53,591 nucleotides of DNA from JAIXWP01 sp046309775 (GCA_046309775.1 JBKCOM010000007.1:1-53591); one strand, 5' to 3'. Counted from the first letter of the stretch, positions 15,660 through 24,068 are shown. Notes: generated by a model from the letters alone, not told the origin. Numbers and translations are program-made.

Positions 15660-16845
15660 GCCTTTTCAAAAAATAAGCGCCTGCCGTGCTCAAAGCTGCA
15701 ATAGCAGCCATCACCACCCACAACATTTGAAATCCCGAGTGATCGATGATTTGCGTGGAAATGATGGGAGTTAATATTTGACTGCTGCTCCAGGCCATGA
15801 TGTATAGACTACTATATTGGCCACGCTTACCTCCGACTGCCCTATTATTCATAAATGTATTCATAAAAGGCATCGCAAACATTTCAGAGAATGATATCAC
15901 GACTGTAATTACAATCATCCACCAAAAGCCACCGAGAAAAAGTAGACTCAGATAACAAGGAACCACTAAAAAAGTGCCTAAAATGATAAAGTTGTAAAGG
16001 CTCCACTTCTTTTCAAACTTGTAGATGATCAACATTTCAAAAAGCGCCACAAGCAATCCATTCAGCGCCATGATCCAGCCGATGCTCGATTTTGAAAGCC
16101 CTTCTACTTCGGTATAATATATGGGCATGGTGCTAAAAAACTGAAAGAAGGAAATTGCATAAAACATGGCAATGGGAAGGAACCACAGAAAAGCTGTATC
16201 TCGATATGGTGACCGAAGATTTTCGCTAAGTGTCTCATCTTTGATGATTCCAATTTCGCGCGTGGACTTCTTTACAAAAACCAATAACATCAGCATTGCA
16301 AAAAAGCAAGTAAGAGCATCTGCCCAGAAGATGTACTGAAAGCTCATTTCGCTAAGAAAGCCTCCGATTGCTGGACCTATAGAAAATCCAAGGTTAATCG
16401 CTAGACGATTTAGACTTACCGCACGCGTATAGATATTGGGCCCTGCATAGTATGAAATCGCAGCCATATTGGCTGGGCGAAATGCCTCGGCGCAAAAGCT
16501 CACGAGAAACATTGCCACTGCCAACACTTCAAAACTTCGAACAAAACTCACCGACGCAAACATCACAGCACCCGCGCCCAGAGAGGCAATCATAACGGGA
16601 TAATAGCCCAGTTTATCCACCAATCTTCCACCTACCCATACCCCTGAAATCGTTCCGATTCCAAAGAGTGCCATAATTATCCCAATTTGATCGAGTGAAA
16701 AACCGAGTTCTTCTTTCAAATAGACAGAAAGAAAAAATACCACCATGGTACCGCTACGGTTGATCAACTGTGCAACAGACAGCAACCATACCGTGGCCGG
16801 AAGACCGCCAAAAGCATTGGTGAAGAGTTGCATGATAGACTTCAT
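15649..16845 (-). CDS. Major facilitator superfamily transporter
   Basis: Inner-membrane protein of 398 residues with about 12 hydrophobic helices. The loop 2-3 signature GGRLVDKLGYYPV, the MFS motif A, is clear near residue 76-88, and a loop of charged residues near 195-215 separates the two six-helix halves. Similar proteins are drug or metabolite exporters, but the substrate cannot be read. It lies 25 nt after hldD on the same strand and is probably co-transcribed. ATG 16845 gives a sensible short N-terminal tail before helix 1. Confidence 0.9.
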   Translation of the reverse strand: MKSIMQLFTNAFGGLPATVWLLSVAQLINRSGTMVVFFLSVYLKEELGFSLDQIGIIMALFGIGTISGVWVGGRLVDKLGYYPVMIASLGAGAVMFASVSFVRSFEVLAVAMFLVSFCAEAFRPANMAAISYYAGPNIYTRAVSLNRLAINLGFSIGPAIGGFLSEMSFQYIFWADALTCFFAMLMLLVFVKKSTREIGIIKDETLSENLRSPYRDTAFLWFLPIAMFYAISFFQFFSTMPIYYTEVEGLSKSSIGWIMALNGLLVALFEMLIIYKFEKKWSLYNFIILGTFLVVPCYLSLLFLGGFWWMIVITVVISFSEMFAMPFMNTFMNNRAVGGKRGQYSSLYIMAWSSSQILTPIISTQIIDHSGFQMLWVVMAAIAALSTAGAYFLKRLVR

Positions 16846-16870
16846 AGAAGGATGAGCTCAGAGCGCTCTA

Positions 16871-17836
16871 TTACATGTACTTGCCAGGGATAAGGTAATT
16901 TCTCACATAATCGAAAATACCATCTTCAAGCGAATGAAACTCTTTTGTGTACCCAATCGACTTTAGTTTGGACATGTTCGCCTCTGTAAAATACTGGTAT
17001 TTATCACGGATATCCTCTGGAGTATCCACAAACTCGATATTGGGTTCCTTTCCCATGGCGGCGAAGGTCGCATTAGCGAGGTCCAAAAATCTACGTGCCT
17101 TTCCCGAACCGAGATTGTAAATACCGCTGTTCTTGCGGTGATACATCAAGAAAATGCATACATCTACCAAGTCTTTTACATAAATAAAATCGCGCATTTG
17201 ACCTCCGTCTGCGAAATCTGGTCGGTGCGAGCGGAATAAGCGCATACTGCCTTTTTCATTGATTTGATGAAAAGCATGCATCACCACACTCGCCATGCGT
17301 CCCTTGTGGAGTTCATTGGGACCGTAGACGTTGAAAAACTTCAACCCTGCCCAAAAGAAAGGCGTTTCGGATTGCTTCAATACCCATTTGTCAAAATCAT
17401 TTTTCGAATCGCCATAAGGATTTAATGGTATCAATTTTTCTACCACCTCGTGATTGTCATCGTATCCGAAAGCACCGTCGCCGTAGGTCGCAGCGCTAGA
17501 CGCATACACCAGTGGAAGTGACTTTTCTACACATATATTCCAAATTTCTTGAGAATAATGGAGATTGAGTTCATCAAAAATGGCAGTGTTAAACTCCGTT
17601 GTATCCGTACGCGCACCTAGATGGAATACAAACTCCACTCCGGCTTCGTTTTCTCTCAGCCATTGCGGGAAGTCCTTTCGGTCTACAAGTGCTTTGTATC
17701 GCTTTCCTTCGAAGTTCTTATTCTTATGAGGATGTGAAAAATCATCCACCAAAATCAAATCGTAAAAGCGCTCCTCGTTGAGGCGGCTTACGAGACAACT
17801 AGAGATAAAGCCTGCGGCACCAGTGACAACTATCAT
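16871..17836 (-). CDS. hldD: ADP-L-glycero-D-manno-heptose 6-epimerase (NAD-dependent epimerase)
   Basis: Epimerises ADP-D-glycero- to ADP-L-glycero-D-manno-heptose for the LPS inner core. The extended-SDR features are the N-terminal Rossmann strand VVTGAAGF, HLGARTDTTE, SSAATYGD, YGDSK (catalytic Tyr-x-x-x-Lys) and FNVYGPNE; R-x-x-F-I-Y-V-K-D is also typical of HldD. Its length of 321 residues is normal. ATG 17836 is preferred over TTG 17845. A TAnnTTTG box ends 6 nt before it. Oddity: the usual third glycine of the GxxGxxG dinucleotide motif is serine (G-F-I-S-S). A cut-off heptosyltransferase-like gene occurs at the far right of the window. Confidence 0.92.
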   Translation of the reverse strand: MIVVTGAAGFISSCLVSRLNEERFYDLILVDDFSHPHKNKNFEGKRYKALVDRKDFPQWLRENEAGVEFVFHLGARTDTTEFNTAIFDELNLHYSQEIWNICVEKSLPLVYASSAATYGDGAFGYDDNHEVVEKLIPLNPYGDSKNDFDKWVLKQSETPFFWAGLKFFNVYGPNELHKGRMASVVMHAFHQINEKGSMRLFRSHRPDFADGGQMRDFIYVKDLVDVCIFLMYHRKNSGIYNLGSGKARRFLDLANATFAAMGKEPNIEFVDTPEDIRDKYQYFTEANMSKLKSIGYTKEFHSLEDGIFDYVRNYLIPGKYM

Positions 17837-17842
17837 GAGATT

Positions 17843-17850
17843 CAAAAGTA
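17843..17850 (-). promoter_or_regulatory. Putative -7 element 6 nt before hldD
   Basis: The minus strand reads TACTTTTG, an exact TAnnTTTG, ending 6 nt before ATG 17836. No TTG is visible at -33. Confidence 0.5.
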
Positions 17851-17890
17851 TTATTGAGGCGCAAGTTACTTCATAACCTGAATGTCGTAG

Positions 17891-17898
17891 TATCTTTG
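17891..17898 (+). promoter_or_regulatory. Putative -7 element of the pterin operon
   Basis: TATCTTTG is an exact TAnnTTTG located 18 nt before ATG 17917. It also argues against the upstream TTG at 17854 as the start. Confidence 0.55.
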
Positions 17899-17916
17899 CC
17901 GCTCAAATTTAAAGAG

Positions 17917-18342
17917 ATGTCGAAGATAGTTTACGCGACCCGTCGAGAAAGATTTAATGCTGCTCACAGACTTTTCAATCCAGCGTGGGATGATGCAAAA
18001 AACGCGGAAATGTTTGGAAAGTGCGCCAATGTCAACTGGCATGGTCACAACTATGATCTTTTTGTAACGGTGAAAGGCGTGCCTGCTCCAGAGACTGGAT
18101 TCTGCATCGATCTCAAGGTACTTTCAGATATGATCAAGGATTTGGTAATTGAGAAACTCGATCACAGAAACCTCAATATCGATGTAGATTTTATGAAAGG
18201 CATTTTGACCTCAACCGAAAATCTAGCCATTGCTATCTGGGAACAATTGGAGGCTCCAATCAACGCTAATGGTTGCAGCTTGCACAGCATCAAGCTTTAC
18301 GAAACAGAAAACAATTTTGTCGAGTATTTCGGCGGAAAATAA
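17917..18342 (+). CDS. 6-pyruvoyl-tetrahydropterin synthase family protein (PTPS-II-like)
   Basis: Acts on dihydroneopterin triphosphate, the product of FolE. The zinc histidines are H17 (NAAHRL), H42 and H44 (HGH), and the catalytic cysteine is C36. The spacing is C-x5-HGH, as in mammalian PTPS, not the C-x3-HGH of E. coli QueD. The LDHRNLNIDV and STENLAIAIWEQL segments and the ending YETENNFVEYFGG also resemble animal PTPS as I remember it. At 141 residues it has normal length. Five nucleotides separate it from folE. I infer a biopterin-like product; a QueD-like role remains possible. The start at ATG 17917 follows the family N-terminus. Confidence 0.9.
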   Translation: MSKIVYATRRERFNAAHRLFNPAWDDAKNAEMFGKCANVNWHGHNYDLFVTVKGVPAPETGFCIDLKVLSDMIKDLVIEKLDHRNLNIDVDFMKGILTSTENLAIAIWEQLEAPINANGCSLHSIKLYETENNFVEYFGGK

Positions 18343-18347
18343 AGACA

Positions 18348-18929
18348 ATGGCAGACCAATCGGAACTTAACCCCAAGCAAAAAATCGTTGCGAGCGCGGT
18401 GACACAAATCCTAGAGCAAATCGGAGAAAATCCCGCTCGTGAAGGGCTGCTTAGAACTCCCGAGCGCGTAGCAAAAGCCTATGAGCATCTCACCATGGGC
18501 TATAAGCAAGATCCAGTAGAAGTACTGCGCAGCGCGATGTTTGAGGAATCATATAGTGAAATGGTCTTGGTAAAAGATATCGAAGTATATAGTCTTTGCG
18601 AACATCACATGTTGCCTTTCTTCGGAAAAGCCCATATCGCCTATATTCCCAACGGACGTATCGTTGGTTTAAGCAAGATTCCTCGCGTAGTAGATGTATT
18701 TGCGAGAAGACTACAAGTACAAGAGCGCCTCACCATTGAAATTCGTGACTGTATTCAAAAAACCTTGGATCCTCTTGGTGTCGCCGTGGTACTTGAATGT
18801 CATCACCTCTGCATGCAGATGCGCGGAGTAAGCAAACAAAACTCGAGCACCACCACCAGCGCCTTCTCCGGCGAATTCCTCAATAACGACAAGACGAGGA
18901 AGGAGTTTATTTCGTTGATAAAGAACTAG
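18348..18929 (+). CDS. folE: GTP cyclohydrolase I
   Basis: Converts GTP to 7,8-dihydroneopterin triphosphate, the first step of folate and biopterin synthesis. The protein is 193 residues from ATG 18348, five bases after the PTPS stop. Zinc ligands C84 and H87 (in CEHHMLPFFGKAHIAY) and C155 (in HHLCMQMRGV) are all present, as are the pterin-site stretch GLSKIPRVVDVFARRLQVQERLT and the C-terminal STTTSAFSGEF. It is a type IA enzyme. Immediately 3' lies a block of GAACGA/GAACAA hexamers and GAATTC islands. Confidence 0.97.
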   Translation: MADQSELNPKQKIVASAVTQILEQIGENPAREGLLRTPERVAKAYEHLTMGYKQDPVEVLRSAMFEESYSEMVLVKDIEVYSLCEHHMLPFFGKAHIAYIPNGRIVGLSKIPRVVDVFARRLQVQERLTIEIRDCIQKTLDPLGVAVVLECHHLCMQMRGVSKQNSSTTTSAFSGEFLNNDKTRKEFISLIKN

Positions 18930-18934
18930 AAGGT

Positions 18935-19037
18935 GAACGAGAACGAGAACAAGAACGAGAACAAGGGAACAAGGGAACAAGGGATTCTGAATTCCGAATT
19001 CAGAATTCAGAATTGCGAATTCAGAATTTCGAATTTC
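18935..19037. repeat. Second hexamer family: GAACGA/GAACAA units plus GAATTC-rich tail
   Basis: From 18935 the sequence reads GAACGA, GAACGA, GAACAA, GAACGA, GAACAA, then three GGGAACAA-like units, then about 55 bp of imperfect GAATTC/AGAATTC palindromic units. It starts six bases after the folE stop and runs into the 3' end of the DUF2256 gene. A 21-nt stretch at 18973-18993 recurs exactly, on the opposite strand, at 46674-46694. Confidence 0.85.
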
Positions 19038-19164
19038 TCGAGCAGCGCTCGCTGCAGTACTTGACCTCCTCCCACACCCTTTCCCATTTTTTTCTCCATG
19101 TGAAGGGCTTGTTGCAGACGACGCAAATTTTAGTCGGCAGGTGTTGTTTCTTCACGTTCCTCAT
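19021..19164 (-). CDS. DUF2256-family small zinc-ribbon protein
   Basis: A 47-residue basic protein read on the minus strand from ATG 19164 to TGA 19021. It carries the DUF2256 pattern: C-x2-C (Cys14, Cys17), then KPFTWRKKW, then KYCSERC (Cys37, Cys41), a likely four-cysteine zinc site. The start lies inside the last codons of ppx in another frame (35-nt overlap), so it is translationally linked to ppx. Function is unknown; from memory the family is often encoded near cryptochrome/photolyase genes, and one lies 3.4 kb away here. The C-terminus runs into the hexamer/GAATTC repeat, so the last residues may be repeat-derived. Confidence 0.88.
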   Translation of the reverse strand: MRNVKKQHLPTKICVVCNKPFTWRKKWERVWEEVKYCSERCSRNSKF

Positions 19165-20116
19165 TGTTGTCCTTATGTCTGGGTTCAACAATCACATGTT
19201 CCAATAGTTCGAATGCTGCACCTTCTTTGAGTGCGTATTGAGAATGATACATCTTCTCAAATTTGGAAAGTTCAAGAACGTATTTCACGAGGTAACTTGC
19301 AAGCGGCATGTATTCCGCGCGGATGCTTGGAATAGCCTTGTGAAGCAGACGCTGTTCGTATGTCGAATTCATCAACCACCCATGAATTCCGGGAAATGAA
19401 GCTACCGGAACTTCATTTAACAACTTGAATGGTTCGTCTTTGAGTTGCTTTTGCGAATGTTTATACATCGCGTATAGTGTATCGAAAGATCCGCTCGAAC
19501 CGACAATCTGCTTGCACGAGAATTGTTTCAAGGCCGCTTTGAGAGAACCTAAATTTTCATCTAAAATCTCATGCAAATAATCCACATTGGCAGCAGACAT
19601 TTTATCATCTGGGTGAATCATTTCGTGCAGGCGACTCACGCCAAGCAAATAACTTTCCTTCCAAAGAATCTCGTTCGCATTAGCAATGATAAATTCAGTG
19701 CTACCGCCACCAATGTCTATGATTAATGAGGCGTCCTTTCCTAGATCGATGGTTTGTTTGATACCTTTCCAAATCAATTCTGCCTCACGATGACCATCGA
19801 TAAGTTCGATATCAATATCGAGCTTTTGTTTGGCCACCCGCATAAAATCGTAGCGGTTTTTTGCCTCGCGAATGGCCGATGTAGCAATGGCTTTTAGGGT
19901 GGTGCAACCAAAGTTTGCCGCATTTTCTTTGTGACACATGAGTGCATCGATGCCACGAATAAAGCGCGATTCAACTATGACTTTCTTATCAAATCCCCCA
20001 GCACCAAGCTTTACAGGCAATTTATTTTCGAACACAACACTCCACCCCATCTCATTTTTTTCTGCAATCAAGAGGTTGAAAGTGTTAGTTCCGCAATCGA
20101 TGATTCCAACTTTCAT
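19130..20116 (-). CDS. Ppx/GppA phosphatase family protein (exopolyphosphatase-like)
   Basis: Hydrolyses polyphosphate or pppGpp. The actin-like ATPase fold shows phosphate loop 1 IDCGTNTFNLLIA, the segment ATSAIREAKN, the phosphate loop 2 IDIGGGSTEFI, and GSSGSFDTLYA near residue 205. At 328 residues it is the short form, lacking the C-terminal HD-like half of E. coli Ppx/GppA. The ATG at 20116 is preceded 4 nt upstream by TATTTTCG, one mismatch from TAnnTTTG. The C-terminal tail is acidic and low-complexity and overlaps the DUF2256 start. Whether it uses polyP or pppGpp cannot be told. Confidence 0.92.
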   Translation of the reverse strand: MKVGIIDCGTNTFNLLIAEKNEMGWSVVFENKLPVKLGAGGFDKKVIVESRFIRGIDALMCHKENAANFGCTTLKAIATSAIREAKNRYDFMRVAKQKLDIDIELIDGHREAELIWKGIKQTIDLGKDASLIIDIGGGSTEFIIANANEILWKESYLLGVSRLHEMIHPDDKMSAANVDYLHEILDENLGSLKAALKQFSCKQIVGSSGSFDTLYAMYKHSQKQLKDEPFKLLNEVPVASFPGIHGWLMNSTYEQRLLHKAIPSIRAEYMPLASYLVKYVLELSKFEKMYHSQYALKEGAAFELLEHVIVEPRHKDNNEEREETTPAD

Positions 20117-20130
20117 GGGGCGAAAATAGG

Positions 20131-21477
20131 TTATCCCTTATAACGAATCCACTTCCAAAGCTCTTTGTATGTCGCTTTTTTTCCGTACATGAGTATTCCT
20201 ACTCGGTAGATTCGGCCTGCGAGCCATACCGTAAATACAAATGTTGTTATTAAAAGAACTACGGAAAGAATCAATTGCCAAACGTTTGATGAATTCCACC
20301 CCATTGCTGTTTTTACCATCATCACCACAGGAGAGGTAAGTGGAATAATGCTAAATACAGTACCCATCGTGCCTTCTGGATTTTGCCAAAGGAACTCTGA
20401 CACAATGAACCCAAATATTAGCGGGATTGTCACGATAGGCATAAATTGCTGTGTATCCGTTTCTGCGTCTACTGCCGCGCCAATGGCAGCGAACAATGAA
20501 GCATACAATAGGAAACCACCAGTGAAATAAAATATAAATGCTGCAATCAATTGTCCCCACGGAATGGAGAGGAGAAAGGCAAAGTCTTCGTTGTTTTGAA
20601 GTGCACTGAATGCGCCACCAGCTTGCAAGTCCGCCGCCGCCTGTCCGTTCAGATTACCAGGCACTTCTACAGAAGCTCCCGCTATAACTCCCACTACTGT
20701 GTAAGCAATACCAGATAGAATGACCCATAGTAAAAATTGAGTCAAACCGACCAGACCAATCCCTATCACTTTTCCCATCATCAACTGGAAAGGCTTGACG
20801 CTTGAAACAATCACTTCGATGATGCGATTTGTCTTTTCTTCAATCACACCGCGCATTACCTGAATGCCGTAGATGAAAATAAACATGTAAATGACCAATG
20901 CGAAGCCAAAGCCAACACCTGCTCGTGCGCGCAGATCATTTCCTTCGTCTGGCTTTTCTACGTTGTGGATGTTGAGCGTTACACCTTGTTTTACGCTTTG
21001 ATAAATATTCCAATCCATACCAAACTTTTTCACGCGCCACTGTTCTAGTGCTGATTCAAGCTCTTCTTGCACATTCTGTTGAACGGATAGACTTGGAAGT
21101 TTTTTTACAAAAAACTCTGTTTTGCCGTCACCATAGCTCGCCGAATCCAACACTACCATGAGGGTATGACGGCTTACCTTAAAATCTTCTATGGTTGGCA
21201 TTTGCGTTGTGAATTCATACTCCAGTTTTTCAGAATTCTTAAAACGAGTGCGTTCGAGATTGGCGGCCTGATAATCAGCAACCTCTTGTTTGATAAGGAA
21301 TCCCTCTTGATCGACAACAAGCACATTGTGCACGGTATCATCACTCATTGCCACGAGTATGGCACCGATCATAAGACCGGTAAACAAAAGAGGTCCGAGG
21401 AATGTCATCACGATGAATGACTTCTTCTTTACGCGAACGAGATATTCTCTTTTAATAATTAATGCGATCTTGTTCAT
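20131..21477 (-). CDS. ABC-2 type transporter permease (NatB-like)
   Basis: Membrane subunit of 448 residues. It has one N-terminal membrane helix after a basic start (IIKREYLVRVKKKSFIVMT), a large extracytoplasmic domain (about 50-185), then five to six helices, including the typical GVIEEKTNRIIEVIVSSVKPFQLMMGKVIGIG coupling region, which is shared with NatB/YhaP proteins. It overlaps the ATPase stop by 4 nt (ATGA), so the two are co-translated. The exported substrate is unknown; sodium or drug extrusion is the usual guess for NatAB, but that is not demonstrated by sequence. Confidence 0.92.
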   Translation of the reverse strand: MNKIALIIKREYLVRVKKKSFIVMTFLGPLLFTGLMIGAILVAMSDDTVHNVLVVDQEGFLIKQEVADYQAANLERTRFKNSEKLEYEFTTQMPTIEDFKVSRHTLMVVLDSASYGDGKTEFFVKKLPSLSVQQNVQEELESALEQWRVKKFGMDWNIYQSVKQGVTLNIHNVEKPDEGNDLRARAGVGFGFALVIYMFIFIYGIQVMRGVIEEKTNRIIEVIVSSVKPFQLMMGKVIGIGLVGLTQFLLWVILSGIAYTVVGVIAGASVEVPGNLNGQAAADLQAGGAFSALQNNEDFAFLLSIPWGQLIAAFIFYFTGGFLLYASLFAAIGAAVDAETDTQQFMPIVTIPLIFGFIVSEFLWQNPEGTMGTVFSIIPLTSPVVMMVKTAMGWNSSNVWQLILSVVLLITTFVFTVWLAGRIYRVGILMYGKKATYKELWKWIRYKG

Positions 21478-22403
21478 GATTGTTGAGCATTAAAAGTGTT
21501 TACAGCTTCGATGAAAATTTGATTCATATCCGGAACGACTTCCCGCACAGCGACGATTTCAAGGTCTTTTAGTAAAATTGACAATAAGTCATTCAACTTT
21601 TTACCTTCAGGAATACGAATCAAAGCAGTAGAATAATCTTCGCCTTTGATATTTTCAATTAATTCAAAACTGGCCCAGAGCCCAATACCCAGATCCATTG
21701 CATAGCCACGGTATTGCAGTTCAAATACATTTTTTCTAAATTGATTTTTCACATCTTTTACAGAGCCACCTAATATTACGCTCGCTCTATTGATGAGTGC
21801 TATTTCGTCACAAAGAGATTCCACGCTTCCCATGTCGTGTGTGGAAAGGATGATGGTAGAGCCCTCTGATTTGAGGCGCAACATTTCATTTCGAATGAGT
21901 TCAGCATTGATGGGGTCGAATCCACTGAAAGGTTCATCGAGTATCAAGAGACGAGGTTCGTGCAACACCGTTGTGATGAATTGAACCTTTTGCGCCATAC
22001 CCTTAGAAAGGTCTTCTACTTTTTTATCCCACCAAGAATCAATATCAAAACGTTTGAACCAAGTCATCAGTCGTGCGCGCGCATCCGCAGACTTCAAGCC
22101 TTTTAGTTGAGCGAGATACATGCATTGCTCACCAATCTTCATTTTCTTGTACAATCCGCGCTCCTCGGGCAAATAGCCGATTAAGCTCACATGTTCGGGC
22201 TTTAATTTTTCACCTCTAAAAATCACCTCCCCTTCATCAGGACCAGTGATTTGGTTGATGATACGGATAAGACTTGTCTTGCCCGCTCCATTTGGACCGA
22301 GCAATCCGAATACGCTTCCTTCCTTCACCGACACTGATACGTCATTCAGGGCCTTGTGACCGCTGTAGGCCTTATGAATGTGTCGCGCTTCTAATGTGTA
22401 CAT
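21474..22403 (-). CDS. ABC transporter ATP-binding protein (NatA-like)
   Basis: Nucleotide-binding subunit of 309 residues. Walker A is GPNGAGKTS (about 35-43), the signature motif is LSKGMAQKVQF rather than LSGGQ, Walker B is LLILDEPFSGFDP, and the H-loop is STHD. The degenerate signature and the C-terminal domain of about 80 residues (KNVFELQYRG onward) are typical of ABC-2 exporter ATPases. It is the first gene of a two-gene operon with the permease and diverges from the photolyase gene across about 100 bp. No TAnnTTTG box is evident upstream. Confidence 0.94.
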   Translation of the reverse strand: MYTLEARHIHKAYSGHKALNDVSVSVKEGSVFGLLGPNGAGKTSLIRIINQITGPDEGEVIFRGEKLKPEHVSLIGYLPEERGLYKKMKIGEQCMYLAQLKGLKSADARARLMTWFKRFDIDSWWDKKVEDLSKGMAQKVQFITTVLHEPRLLILDEPFSGFDPINAELIRNEMLRLKSEGSTIILSTHDMGSVESLCDEIALINRASVILGGSVKDVKNQFRKNVFELQYRGYAMDLGIGLWASFELIENIKGEDYSTALIRIPEGKKLNDLLSILLKDLEIVAVREVVPDMNQIFIEAVNTFNAQQS

Positions 22404-22532
22404 ATAATTTCGATTTAGCTATGCAAATGAAACAATGAAAAGGGATAAAAAAAATTAAAACTATGACAATCGTTCGCGGCAACATTCAAACGGTCTATTT
22501 TGTTTATCAAGGGAAAATGCATATTTGACCTT

Positions 22533-24029
22533 TTGAAAAATCCAATTGACATAGTGTGGTTCAAGCGCGATTTGCGTCTTTCAGATCATGCACCTATCCA
22601 GGCAGCGCTTCGATCGCCACGTCCTGTCCTTTGTATTTTCTTATTCGAGCCTTCTGTGATAGCTCATGCTGATAGCGATGTTCGTCATTGGCGATTTGCC
22701 GCTGAGTGCTTGAGGGATTTGAGAGAAGAGATGGAACAATACGGCCTTTACCTCTCTATTTTTCATCAAGAAGCCGAGGAAACCTTCAGACTGTTGGAGG
22801 AAAAATTTGATATAAAAGAAGTTTTTTCGCATGAAGAAATAGGCAATGGACTGACCTTCGAGAGGGATAAAAAGATTTCGAAATTTTTCAAAAGAAATGG
22901 AATTCGTTGGGTGGAATTCCCGACCAACGGCATCATTAGAGGCTTAAAGCACCGCACTGCATGGGATAAAAAATGGATGCAAACCATGCTTACGCCCTTG
23001 GTGGAATCAGAGCCGTCTGAGGAGCAGCGACCGAATTGTATTAAACTACAAAATGAAGCAGGAGAGAATTACTTTTCATCCTTGCTACAAATATCGCATT
23101 CTATGCAGCCGGGAGGCCGAAAGAAAGGTCTTCAATATTTGGCTGGCTTTTTAGAATCAAGGCACGTGAATTACAGCAGAAATATTTCAAAGCCGACGGA
23201 GGCGCGTCATTCATGCAGTCGGTTGTCGCCTTATCTCGCCTGGGGAGTTTTCAGCATTCGACAGATATTTCAGTATGCGGTAATTGCCAAGGAGCGCGGC
23301 GGGCACAAACGCGCATTAAACAACTTTATTGCGAGGCTTCAATGGCACTGTCATTTCATTCAAAAGTTTGAATCTGAGCCGAGTATAGAGTTTCGCAATC
23401 TAAATAGTGGATTTGATACCATTCGTGAAGTCACTGACTCAGCCAAGGTAGCGGCGTGGAAATCTGCCCAAACGGGCATCCCGATGGTGGATGCATGCAT
23501 GCGTTGTGTGGTGGAAACGGGATATTTGAATTTCAGAATGCGCAGTATGCTCGTCTCCTTTCTCACCCATCATTTGATGCAGCCTTGGCAAGCGGGTGTT
23601 CACCATTTGGCGAAAGCATTTTTGGATTATGAGCCCGGCATTCATTATTCGCAGTTTCAGATGCAAGCGGGCACGATGGGAGTCAACACCATTCGGATTT
23701 ACAATCCCATCAAACAAGGGCTCGACCATGATCCTGAGGGGATATTTATCAAAAAATGGTTGCCTGAATTGTCGCGGCTTCCCATCGAATATGTTCACGA
23801 GCCTTGGAAAATGAGCGCTTTAGAACAAGCCTTTCATCAATTCACTCTTGGCGTAGACTACCCATTTCCCATCGTAGATATCGACGAAAGCGCCCGAGCA
23901 GCGAGGGAAATCATCTGGGCAACTAAAAAATCCTCGGAAGTGAGGCAAGCCAACAAGGAAATCCTTGGAAAACATACGGTTAGACGAACCGAGCAAGAGC
24001 GCTCATTATTTCCGATGAAAGGGCAATAG
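22533..24029 (+). CDS. Photolyase/cryptochrome family flavoprotein, divergent FAD pocket
   Basis: About 498 residues. The N-terminal Rossmann domain starts IVWFKRDLRLSDHAPI; the C-terminal helical FAD domain includes SRLSPYLAWGVFS, AWKSAQTGIPMVDACMR, NFRMRSMLVSFLTHHL and RIYNPIKQG. Only non-ATG starts precede the first strand; TTG 22533 fits best (TTG 22500 is possible), with CATATTTG 5 nt upstream. Compared from memory with E. coli PhrB, the equivalents of Trp306 and Trp359 are kept but Asn378, Trp382 and Trp384 appear as Gly, Ser and Phe (HYSQFQMQAGT region). It is therefore a photolyase relative, and repair or light sensing cannot be assigned. It stands alone, with DUF2256 nearby. Confidence 0.88.
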   Translation: MKNPIDIVWFKRDLRLSDHAPIQAALRSPRPVLCIFLFEPSVIAHADSDVRHWRFAAECLRDLREEMEQYGLYLSIFHQEAEETFRLLEEKFDIKEVFSHEEIGNGLTFERDKKISKFFKRNGIRWVEFPTNGIIRGLKHRTAWDKKWMQTMLTPLVESEPSEEQRPNCIKLQNEAGENYFSSLLQISHSMQPGGRKKGLQYLAGFLESRHVNYSRNISKPTEARHSCSRLSPYLAWGVFSIRQIFQYAVIAKERGGHKRALNNFIARLQWHCHFIQKFESEPSIEFRNLNSGFDTIREVTDSAKVAAWKSAQTGIPMVDACMRCVVETGYLNFRMRSMLVSFLTHHLMQPWQAGVHHLAKAFLDYEPGIHYSQFQMQAGTMGVNTIRIYNPIKQGLDHDPEGIFIKKWLPELSRLPIEYVHEPWKMSALEQAFHQFTLGVDYPFPIVDIDESARAAREIIWATKKSSEVRQANKEILGKHTVRRTEQERSLFPMKGQ

Positions 24030-24044
24030 TTCTTAACTTCGCCC

Positions 24045-24058
24045 ACTTTAATTAAAGT
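24045..24058. promoter_or_regulatory. Perfect 14-bp palindrome upstream of ugd
   Basis: ACTTTAATTAAAGT is perfectly self-complementary and lies 10 bp before the ugd ATG, between the photolyase stop and the sugar-nucleotide operon. It could be an operator or part of an AT-rich leader. Confidence 0.35.
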
Positions 24059-24068
24059 ATCTATACTT

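Noticed and set aside
17854..17916. Extended N-terminus of the PTPS gene from a TTG
   Set aside because: The family starts about at ATG 17917 and the promoter box would lie inside the coding region.
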